Part shown: positions 1-5,664 of the stretch, piece by piece
Layout: each line of letters begins with the position of its first letter
Numbering within the stretch: position 1 is the stretch's first letter
Translations under genes and position numbers: made by a program
Notes under the pieces: model-generated
Databases searched by the model: none
Seen by the model: the letters and a program-made list of their open reading frames with translations, nothing else
What the model was told of the DNA's origin: nothing
Assembly: GCA_002478145.1 (NCBI GenBank)
Contig: DLMI01000233.1
Location: 1 to 8,887, forward strand
Direction: 5' to 3'
Length of the DNA stretch: 8,887 nucleotides
DNA from: Acidobacteria bacterium UBA7540
GTDB taxonomy: Bacteria > Acidobacteriota > Terriglobia > UBA7540

Positions 1-80
1 CACACATCCCAGAACCCCGTTTCGGGGGATCTCAACGTCATTCTTAATACGCAACGGCCACTGAGACAGAAGGAAACGCC

Positions 81-194
81 ATGTCACTAAATAGAGCCAC
101 GACAATGACGCCAACGTTGTTTTTTGTTGCCGCTCCTCTCCTTTACCCAACTCAACAACTCCGGTGCTCGCGGAGAAGGACTCTCTCCTGTTGA
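81..194 (+). CDS. Possible 37-residue small ORF, unrecognised
   Basis: ATG at 81 is preceded by AGAAGGAAA (68-76), a fair ribosome binding site at about 4 nt spacing, and reads 37 codons to TGA at 192-194. The peptide begins MSLNRATTMTPT and continues with a short hydrophobic stretch (LFFVAAPLLY, about residues 13-22). It then ends in an Arg/Cys-rich tail that does not look like a typical folded protein. It could be a small membrane peptide, the truncated start of a lost gene, or chance. I recognise no family. The start signal is the main reason to list it. Confidence 0.2.
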   Translation: MSLNRATTMTPTLFFVAAPLLYPTQQLRCSRRRTLSC

Positions 195-337
195 CGCAAA
201 GGTAACGCGAGTAGGCACGTTTTCCGCACAGGCGTTGATCGCCCGGCGAAACTTCGCGCTGGTCAATGTTCATTTTCTCGCGCGGCACGAAAAAGCGATT
301 TGTCCTGCCGCTCCGGGACAACGCCGCTCAGGCAAGC

Positions 338-345
338 AAGGAGGG
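338..345 (+). promoter_or_regulatory. Strong Shine-Dalgarno for receiver gene 1
   Basis: AAGGAGGG lies 5 nt before ATG 351 and 8 nt before the adjacent ATG at 354. Either could be the start. This is the strongest ribosome binding site in the window. It shows that the broken receiver gene was once, or still is, well translated up to its amber codon. Confidence 0.6.
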
Positions 346-350
346 ATCCG

Positions 351-794
351 ATGATGCCAGGTAATAACAAGCCATCTCTCCATCCAACGCAGTCTTTGCT
401 TCCCCGTGGAAGGATCCTGCTGGTTGATGAGGATGAAAAGGATTTGAAGTATTTCACCACGCTATTGGGGCGCATGGGTTACTCGGTCCGAGCTTTTATG
501 AATTACCGAGAGGCGGAGGGGTGCCTGGAACACGAACACTTTGACTTTGTCATCGTGAGCCAGGGTAGCCCGGCCTTTGAATCGCACGACCTCGTGCAGC
601 TCACTTTGGCACGCGACCGGCACACACGGGTGGTGGTGCTGACGCGTTGCCTCGAAATGAACTGCTAGCTCGAGGCCATGCAATTGGGCGCAGCGGATTA
701 TCTCGAAAAACCTCTAGCACCGGCAGAGTTCGAACACCTGGTCAGGACGCATTGCCAGCCACGGAAGGGTGAAGTCTCCGCCGGCGCATCGTGA
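351..794 (+). pseudogene. Receiver-domain protein interrupted by an amber codon
   Basis: Read through the TAG at 666-668, the frame encodes a single receiver (CheY-like) domain of about 147 codons ending at TGA 792-794. Residues 21-28 (RILLVDED) give beta-1 and the acidic pair D26/E27. T98 is in place at the end of beta-4, and K120 sits in LEKP after beta-5. The phospho-acceptor position, expected after FDFVIV, is S70 instead of Asp, so it should not be phosphorylated in the normal way. No output domain follows. The amber replaces what is Tyr in the paralogue at 1112 (C-stop-L against C-Y-L), consistent with a one-base change. Without read-through the product is 105 residues and lacks alpha-4, beta-5 and alpha-5. 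It aligns without gaps to the protein at 1112-1636, about 40% identical by hand count. Calling it a receiver fold is secure. Whether it is dead or makes a truncated product is open. Confidence 0.75.
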
Positions 795-971
795 AGCAAG
801 AGAACTACACTCGGGTTGTGCGCTCGCACGGCGCCTTCAGTCGCAGCTTTATATTGCCGAGTTCGATCGACGCCCAGCAGGTCGCGGCGGAGTATGCGGC
901 GGCCAGATGATCCCGATCACGTCGAAGGGGGAAAAGCCAAGTCCAAACCCGTCAAGTTCAACGTGAGTGAG
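779..971 (+). pseudogene. Hsp20/alpha-crystallin small heat-shock protein, 3' remnant
   Basis: Three frames joined in order give the C-terminal half of an Hsp20 protein. Frame A, from about 779 to 895, reads ENYTRVVRSHGAFSRSFILP followed by SSIDAQQVAAEY, close to the family pattern ENY-RVERSYGSFSRSFxLP...DA-KV-AEY. Frame B, about 898-925, reads GGQMIPITSKG, the position of the G-V-L-T-ITLPK strand. Frame C, about 932-971, reads KAKSKPVKFNVSE, like the usual KPKQIKVNV end. The shifts fall at about 896-903 and within the G5-A4 run at about 926-935. The N-terminal half and the first beta-strands are absent; the remnant abuts the end of the receiver pseudogene. A functional protein is not possible. 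The family call rests on a remembered consensus, not a search. Confidence 0.65.
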
Positions 972-1111
972 GACTGGATGGGCCTGTCAGGAGTCTGGCC
1001 GGTAGTCAAGCCACACCTATGGCTTGGTGCGAGCATACGACAAAAGCAAGGCGCCATCGAGCTGACACGTGAATTGCGACTGATATAGATGGACATGTTG
1101 CGAGGCTAAAA
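972..1111. other. Short gap, no gene seen
   Basis: The last Hsp20-like frame stays open by chance to 1088, but its translation after 971 resembles nothing I know. GCGAGG at 1101-1106 is a weak ribosome binding site for ATG 1112. No terminator or convincing promoter was seen. Confidence 0.4.
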
Positions 1112-1636
1112 ATGGGATCATTAACGGTGGGCCGCAGGTTGGCAGATGAACTGCTGTCGGGAGACCAGGCCAGAATCCTTCTGGTTAACAAAGATCCACA
1201 GGATCTCTTTCACTACCGAGGCATACTCCAAAAACTGGGGTGCCAGGTGCGAGCCAGTTCGTCCTTCGCTGAGGGAGTGCAATGCCTTGGGCACGAGGCG
1301 TTTGACTTGATCATTTTGGACCAGGGGAGCGGTAGGTTCGAAGGACAGGCGGTGCTCGTGCAGGCCATGGAAGTCAATGTGGAGTTGCGGGTGTTGGTAC
1401 TGGCGCGATCTTATGACCGGGGCTGCTACCTGCAAGCAATGCAGTCGGGAGCCTTGGATTATCTTGAGGGACCATTGGGCGCAGCGGAGATCAGTGCTCT
1501 CCTGGAAACCTTTATACCGCGCCGAGATGGAGTGCGCGGGACCTCGGTAAACCGGGTCAAGGGTGCAAGACCAAGTAAGAAAGCATCCGCAAAGCGAAAT
1601 CCAATTAATGTGTGCCTGGAGGAGTGTGTGCTATGA
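1112..1636 (+). CDS. Single-domain receiver protein with degenerate active site
   Basis: A 174-residue protein with one receiver domain (residues about 20-135) and a basic tail (about 136-174, rich in Lys and Arg, with RPSKKASAKR near its centre). The fold is clear: RILLV for beta-1, FDLIILD for beta-3 with the phospho-acceptor candidate D70, LRVLVLA for beta-4 and ALDYLEGP for beta-5. The surrounding active site is damaged. The acidic pair is N26/K27, the conserved Thr/Ser is A98, and the invariant Lys of the K-P motif is G120. D28 remains. Mg-dependent phosphorylation is therefore doubtful, and it may act as a constitutive protein-binding module if functional. It lacks a DNA-binding or enzymatic output domain; the basic tail could bind nucleic acid or a partner. 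Its stop overlaps the ATG of the SDR stub (ATGA, 1633-1636). It is a paralogue of the gene at 351. Confidence 0.7.
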   Translation: MGSLTVGRRLADELLSGDQARILLVNKDPQDLFHYRGILQKLGCQVRASSSFAEGVQCLGHEAFDLIILDQGSGRFEGQAVLVQAMEVNVELRVLVLARSYDRGCYLQAMQSGALDYLEGPLGAAEISALLETFIPRRDGVRGTSVNRVKGARPSKKASAKRNPINVCLEECVL

Positions 1637-1716
1637 GACTGCAGGGAAAAGTTGCGGCTGTGGCGAGCCGTGGAACAGGCATCGGCAACGGTGTTTCGAA
1701 GAGGCTTGCGAAGTGA
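1633..1716 (+). pseudogene. N-terminal stub of a short-chain dehydrogenase
   Basis: ATG 1633 overlaps the stop of the receiver gene and reads 27 codons to TGA 1714-1716. The peptide starts MRLQGKVAAVASRGTGIG, matching the SDR N-terminus (LxGKVAxVTGGxxGIG): beta-1 followed by the glycine-rich nucleotide-binding turn. The usual T-G of the motif is A-S here, a sign of decay. The rest of the roughly 250-residue enzyme (NNAG, Ser, YxxxK) is missing. Coding similarity stops 13 nt before the direct repeat at 1730, so loss by an insertion or deletion at that repeat is a reasonable inference. It is not the 5' part of the complete SDR at 3354, whose N-terminus differs. Confidence 0.6.
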
Positions 1717-1729
1717 TATCCCGCTAAAC

Positions 1730-1748
1730 TGAGCACTTTAGACCAGAC
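1730..1748 (+). repeat. Left copy of 19-bp direct repeat
   Basis: TGAGCACTTTAGACCAGAC here matches TGAGCACTTTTGACCAGAC at 8390-8408 at 18 of 19 positions, in the same orientation and 6,660 bp apart. TGxxCACTTTTGxCC-like ends occur in IS21-type insertion sequences as I remember them, so a relic IS end is possible. No transposase gene is visible beside it. Confidence 0.5.
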
Positions 1749-1858
1749 AAACCACCGCCGGGGATGTTTTGATCATTGGGTCGAGCTTCAGATCGGCAAA
1801 CCCCGGGTCTTCCGCCAGCAGGTAAATTGCCGGCGACATACCTCAAGGCGGCAGAGAT
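1749..1858. other. Non-coding stretch upstream of the operon promoter
   Basis: No gene recognised. A half-site CCTCAA at 1841-1846 resembles the arm of the dyad downstream, but it has no partner at the right spacing. Confidence 0.3.
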
Positions 1859-1889
1859 TTGTTCACCCCAACCGAGCTTGGGGTATAGG
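1859..1889 (+). promoter_or_regulatory. Promoter with MerR/SoxR-type operator in a 19-nt spacer
   Basis: A -35-like TTGTTC (1859-1864) and a -10-like TATAGG (1884-1889) are 19 nt apart, longer than the usual 17. The spacer is almost filled by a perfect dyad, ACCCCAA (1865-1871), six bases, TTGGGGT (1878-1884). MerR-family activators (MerR, SoxR, ZntR, CueR) are known to bind a dyad within such a stretched spacer and untwist it. The E. coli SoxR box has arms CCTCAA and TTGAGG separated by six bases; this site has CCCCAA and TTGGGG with the same gap. Transcription would start near 1895, giving a leader of about 40 nt with AAAGGA (1921-1926) before ATG 1934. The dyad centre is about 2 nt closer to the -10 than in classical examples, and the regulator gene is not in the window. 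It could also be read as a small hairpin. Confidence 0.5.
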
Positions 1890-1933
1890 GGTAGAATGCC
1901 GAACACAAAAAGGAACGATCAAAGGATAAAATC

Positions 1934-3316
1934 ATGAGCTACCAAAGCGTCAACCCTTGCGATGGCAAGACTCTAAAGACGTTCGAAGAATTCACCGACC
2001 AGCAACTTGAGACGGCGATTCAGACTGCGGCGGCGTGCTTCGAGACCTGGCGGCACACGACCTTCGCGAAACGCGCGGTGGTGGTGGCAAAAGCCGCTAC
2101 AATCATGCGCGCGAATGTGGATGAGTTCGCTCGCCCGGTGACGCTCGAGATGGGCAAGCTCATCGAAGAGGCCCGCGGCGAAGTGGCGCTCAGCGCGGAC
2201 ATCATCGACTACTACGCCAAGAACGCCAAGCGTTTCCTCGCCCCCCGGCACCTCAAGCCGAGCTTAGGCAAAGCAGTGGTGGAAAGCACCCCGTTGGGCG
2301 TGCTCTTCGGCGTCCAGCCCTGGAATTTTCCCTACTATCAGCTCGCGCGCTTTGCCGCGCCCAACCTGATGGCGGGCAATGTGGCGATGGTGAAGCACGC
2401 GGGCTGCGTTCCGCAATGCGCCATCGCCTTTGAGAAGCTGTGGCTGGAGGCAGGCGCGCCCGCAGGCGCCTATACCAACCTGCTGATCTCGCACGATCAG
2501 GTGAACCGCGTGATCGATGATCCCCGCATCAAGGGTGTGGCGTTGACCGGTGGCGTGGAAGCGGCAAGAAGCATCGCCGCCAGAGCGGGGCAAAACCTCA
2601 AGAAGTCCACGATGGAGCTGGGCGGCAGCGATGCCTTCATCGTGCTCGAGGACGCCGACCTTGACAAGACGGTCCAGTGGGCCGTCTGGGCTAAAATGAA
2701 CAACACGGGCCAGTGCTGTGTGGCGGCAAAGCGATTCATCGTCGTCGAAGAACTGGCTGACCGTTTTCTCGACCAGTTCCAGAAAGCGCTGGCGGAACTC
2801 GAGCCCGGAGACCCCATGGACAAGGCAACAACGCTTGGACCGCTGTCCACGGAAGCAGCTCTGGTTCAACTGCTGGACCAGGTCAATCGGGCGGTTGCCA
2901 GGGGCGCCACTGTGGTGATGGGCGGCAAACGGATTGATCGACCGGGCTCCTTCATGCAGCCGACGATCCTAGCGGATATCAAGCCCGGCAATCCCGCCTT
3001 TCGGGAGGAATTCTTCGGGCCGGTGGCGCTTTTCTTCCGCGTCAAGAACGAGGACGAGGCGGTGGCGCTCGCCAATGATTCTGAGTTTAGTTTGGGAGGC
3101 TCGGTCTTCACCCAGAATGTGGCGCGCGGCAAGCGCGTGGCCAGCCGTGTCGACACCGGCATGATGTTCGTCAATCACCCCACCTGGACAACACCGGATT
3201 TGCCGTTCGGTGGCATCAAGAACTCCGGCTACGGTCGCGAGCTCTCCAGCATGGGCATTCAGGAGTTTGTGAACAAAAAGCTGGTTCGCGTCACTTCCAT
3301 CGACGCTCCGGCATAA
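1934..3316 (+). CDS. NAD(P)-dependent aldehyde dehydrogenase, succinate-semialdehyde dehydrogenase (Sad/YneI) type
   Basis: Oxidises an aldehyde to its acid with NAD(P)+ in the cytoplasm. The protein is 460 residues, the usual length for the compact YneI/Sad group (about 455-465), and complete. Motifs in order: oxyanion Asn N131 in PWNFP, cofactor Lys K154, the nucleotide-binding turn ALTGG (203-207), general base E228 in MELGG, catalytic Cys C262 in NNTGQCC, cofactor-binding E359 in EEFFGP, and the C-terminal PFGGIKNSGYGRE. NPCDGKTL at the N-terminus and the STPLGVLFGVQPWNFPYYQ region are typical of succinate-semialdehyde dehydrogenases. The true substrate cannot be fixed from sequence, and the neighbours suggest a broader aldehyde-removing role. 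AAAGGA lies 7 nt before the ATG. It is the first gene behind the 1859 promoter, and the SDR follows after 37 nt. Confidence 0.9.
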   Translation: MSYQSVNPCDGKTLKTFEEFTDQQLETAIQTAAACFETWRHTTFAKRAVVVAKAATIMRANVDEFARPVTLEMGKLIEEARGEVALSADIIDYYAKNAKRFLAPRHLKPSLGKAVVESTPLGVLFGVQPWNFPYYQLARFAAPNLMAGNVAMVKHAGCVPQCAIAFEKLWLEAGAPAGAYTNLLISHDQVNRVIDDPRIKGVALTGGVEAARSIAARAGQNLKKSTMELGGSDAFIVLEDADLDKTVQWAVWAKMNNTGQCCVAAKRFIVVEELADRFLDQFQKALAELEPGDPMDKATTLGPLSTEAALVQLLDQVNRAVARGATVVMGGKRIDRPGSFMQPTILADIKPGNPAFREEFFGPVALFFRVKNEDEAVALANDSEFSLGGSVFTQNVARGKRVASRVDTGMMFVNHPTWTTPDLPFGGIKNSGYGRELSSMGIQEFVNKKLVRVTSIDAPA

Positions 3317-3353
3317 CGGCGATATTCGCAATACCATCCAAGGAGAAACGACC

Positions 3354-4235
3354 ATGGCAACAGAAAACAAGAAAACGGCAACCACCGGAAAGCCCGTTTG
3401 GTTTATTACGGGCTGCTCCACCGGCTTCGGACACGAACTGGCCAAACAGGCGCTTGAGAGCGGCTACCGCACGGTTGTGACCGCGCGCCAGCCGGATGAG
3501 GTGAACGCCCTGGCCGCCCGGGGAGAGGCTTTGGTTCTTAAACTCGACGTGACCGATCAGGGCCAGATCGACGCCGCCATCAAGGCGGCCGAGGATAAAT
3601 TCGGTGGCATCGACGTGCTGGTGAACAACGCGGGCATCGGCTATTTCGGGGCCGTGGAAGAGAGTGAAGAAGATCAAGTGCGCCGAATGTTTGAGATCAA
3701 CGTGTTCGGTATGAGCCGAATGATTCATGCGGTTCTGCCGGGAATGCGCCAACGCCGCAAAGGAATCATCGTCAATTTCTCTTCCCTGGCGGGACTTCAT
3801 TCATTTCCCGCGCTCGGCTATTACAACGCGACGAAATTTGCGGTGGAAGGTCTGTCCGGGGCACTCTGCCAGGAGGTGGAACCTCTGGGCATCAAGGTGA
3901 TCATCGTTGAGCCGAGTGGCTTCCGCACCGATTGGGCCGGACGTTCGGCGAACGAAAGCAAGCGGCACATTGAGGATTACGCGGCGACAGCGGGCGCGTG
4001 GCGCAAGCAAGCGCGCGAAACCTCCGGTAAGCAGCCGGGTGACCCGGTTCGCGCCGCACAGGCCATCCTCAAGGCGGTCGAGTCCGCGAACCCGCCACAC
4101 CATCTTCTTCTTGGCAATGACGCTTATGAAGGCGCCATGGCAAAGCTCGAAGAGCTGCGCAAGGAGTTCTCCGCCGGGGAAGCGGTTGCTCGCGGGGCCG
4201 ATTTCCCGAAGGAAAAGCACGCCAAGGTGGCTTGA
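3354..4235 (+). CDS. Classical short-chain dehydrogenase/reductase
   Basis: A 293-residue NAD(P)(H)-dependent oxidoreductase of the classical SDR type, cytosolic, interconverting an alcohol and a carbonyl. The Rossmann glycine motif is T19-G-C-S-T-G-F-G26. R45 at the end of beta-2 (VVTARQ) favours NADP(H). D65 follows in KLDVTD, N91-N-A-G94 stabilises the core, N116 lies in EINVFG, S144 in NFSSLAG, and Y157 with K161 in YYNATK completes the catalytic tetrad. PSGFRTDW (188-195) is the usual post-catalytic loop. The tail is about 30 residues longer than minimal SDRs and charged, common in the oxidoreductase subgroup beginning WFITGCSTGFG. AAGGAG (3340-3345) precedes the ATG by 8 nt. It is 37 nt behind the aldehyde dehydrogenase, so probably in the same transcript. 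The substrate is unknown. Confidence 0.88.
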   Translation: MATENKKTATTGKPVWFITGCSTGFGHELAKQALESGYRTVVTARQPDEVNALAARGEALVLKLDVTDQGQIDAAIKAAEDKFGGIDVLVNNAGIGYFGAVEESEEDQVRRMFEINVFGMSRMIHAVLPGMRQRRKGIIVNFSSLAGLHSFPALGYYNATKFAVEGLSGALCQEVEPLGIKVIIVEPSGFRTDWAGRSANESKRHIEDYAATAGAWRKQARETSGKQPGDPVRAAQAILKAVESANPPHHLLLGNDAYEGAMAKLEELRKEFSAGEAVARGADFPKEKHAKVA

Positions 4236-4546
4236 ACTGGATGTAACCCAATGAGGCGCCAGGCCATTTCACGGGCTGGTCATGCGGCATGGGGCACGGT
4301 TCTGACCGAAATCGTGCCCGGCCTCACCACACAGGGAATGGAGCGGTTCCCTGCCGGGGCAGCGAACCACGTTTGTCCAAATTACGATGTGGTCACCGAG
4401 AAGCGACCTGCGGCTTCGCGGCGTACTGTGCGGAAAGGCTGCGCCTTTCCGTTGCGGGAGAACACCAATGAACCTCATCCACGCCGCGGCTTGGCGCGCA
4501 TTCGTTTCACACTGACCGTTGGCATTCCGCAGAACCGGAGAGCGCT
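4236..4546 (+). other. 311-nt intergenic region with three perfect hairpins
   Basis: No convincing gene lies between the SDR and the alcohol dehydrogenase. Three perfect stems are visible. GGGCACG (4292-4298) pairs with CGTGCCC (4313-4319) over a 14-nt loop. CAGGGAA (4332-4338) pairs with TTCCCTG (4347-4353) over 8 nt. CGGAAAGGC (4431-4439) pairs with GCCTTTCCG (4443-4451) over a 3-nt loop. None is followed by a T-run, so intrinsic termination is not supported. They could stabilise mRNA, attenuate, or be repeat-type hairpins. GGAGAG at 4535-4540 is the ribosome binding site for ATG 4547. Confidence 0.5.
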
Positions 4547-5531
4547 ATGCAGGCGATGGTGCTAAAGAAGGTTGGGGATCTTCTGGAATTCACCGATCTC
4601 GCTGATCGGCAACCTGGGCCGGGCGAGATTCGAGTCAAGGTTTCCGCCTGCGGCGTCTGCCGCACGGACCTGCATGTTGTGGATGGCGAACTGCCCAATC
4701 CGCAAGTGCCGATCATCCCAGGCCACGAAATCGTCGGCCGCATCGATGTGATCGGGGCGGGCGTCGCAGGGTTGCGCGTGGGTGAGCGCGTCGGCATTCC
4801 GTGGCTCGGCCACAACTGTGGCGTCTGCCCGTACTGTCTTGGCGGCCAGGAAAATCTCTGCGATCGCCCTCTCTTCACCGGGTTTACCCGCGACGGCGGT
4901 TTCGCAACGGCGACGATCGTCGATGCGCGCTATGCGTTCCCACTCGGCGAAGTTGGCGATGACGTTGCTCTCGCCCCTCTGCTCTGCGCTGGCCTGATCG
5001 GCTGGCGATCACTCGTGATTGCCGGCGCTGGCAAAAAACTGGGGCTCTACGGCTTTGGCGCGGCGGCCCACATCATTGCTCAGGTCGCGAAGTACCAGGG
5101 GCGATCCGTGTTTGCCTTCACGCGGCCGGGGGATGTTAGGACTCAGACCTTCGCCCGGGGCCTGGGAGCCGCCTGGGCGGGCGGATCAGATGAGATGCCG
5201 CCGGAGCCGCTCGACGCTGCGATCATCTTTGCCGTCGTGGGCGATCTCGTGCCCCTGGCCCTGCAGGCGATCCGCAAGGGCGGTTGCGTCGTCTGCGCGG
5301 GGATCCACATGAGCGACATCCCCAGCTTTCCCTATCGGCTTGCTCTGGGAAGAGCGGCAACTCGCGTCGGTTGCCAATCTAACGCGACAGGATGGATTGG
5401 ATTTCCTGCGCCTGGCCCCGGAGATCGGCATCGTCACCCATACCACGACCTATCCGCTCCATCGGGCCAATCAAGCCCTCGCCGATCTCCGCGCCGGCCG
5501 GTTCGAAGGTGCGGCAGTTCTTATGCCATGA
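4547..5531 (+). pseudogene. Zinc-dependent alcohol dehydrogenase, frameshifted near the 3' end
   Basis: A medium-chain alcohol dehydrogenase that would be 327 residues with one base removed. The GroES-like domain has catalytic zinc ligands C38 (GVCRTDLH), H60/E61 (PGHE) and C147 (PLLCAG). The structural zinc loop has C91, C94, C97 and C105. The Rossmann part reads GLYGFGAAAH (166-175), with Ala at the third usual glycine position. The frame is normal to codon CTT at 5339-5341. An extra base, best placed at G5342, then shifts it, and the expected C-terminus (LWEERQLASVANLTR to FEGAAVLMP) continues in another frame to TGA 5529-5531. As written, the ribosome reads a foreign Arg/Pro-rich tail of about 108 residues to 5668, overlapping the next start. 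The zinc sites survive, but the last strands of the C-terminal domain are lost. A sequencing or assembly error is as likely as a real mutation. Confidence 0.85.
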
Positions 5532-5664
5532 GCGCGGGCGTGGAATGCTCAGCGGAAACAGGCAAAAATAAAGTTGTCCGTGTGTTCCATTTTGGCCAGA
5601 TGCCTCAAGGCTCGACGTGTAAGCTTGTTTTTAAAAACCCGAGGTTTGAGAATGGAAACAACCT
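5532..5664 (+). promoter_or_regulatory. Spacer with AT-rich palindrome, possible weak internal promoter
   Basis: This 133-nt spacer contains the 12-bp palindrome GTTTTTAAAAAC (5627-5638). TTGTTT (5625-5630) and GAGAAT (5648-5653), 17 nt apart, could form a weak promoter starting transcription only a few bases before ATG 5665. The match is poor, so this is a suggestion only. No terminator separates the alcohol dehydrogenase from the next gene. Confidence 0.2.

Larger units (their letters stand above)
1..350. other. Gene-poor leader with small stem-loops
   Basis: No recognisable gene lies here. CCCCG-TTT-CGGGG at 15-27 can fold into a 5-bp stem with a 3-nt loop. It could be the end of an upstream transcript, but no T-run follows, so I do not call it a terminator. 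A second possible stem, TTGTCC (300-305) with GGACAA (316-321), lies just upstream of the ribosome binding site of the receiver gene at 351. TTGACG at 191-196 resembles a -35 box, but no credible -10 follows at 16-18 nt. Confidence 0.4.

Noticed and set aside
15..27. GC hairpin as a rho-independent terminator
   Set aside because: The stem is only 5 bp and no T-run follows.
124..354. 76-residue frame upstream of receiver gene 1
   Set aside because: It has a non-ATG start and unstructured composition, and it ends across the start of the receiver gene. It is probably chance.
1738..1839. Minus-strand ORF of 33 codons (starting MSPAIYLLAEDPGFADL) between the SDR stub and the promoter
   Set aside because: The translation looks protein-like, but it is very short, has no convincing ribosome binding site, ends inside the repeat, and matches nothing I recognise. 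It may be a gene fragment.
4251..4565. 104-residue plus-strand frame in the intergenic gap
   Set aside because: It has no ribosome binding site or recognisable motifs, overlaps the alcohol dehydrogenase start, and is better explained by the hairpin-rich spacer.
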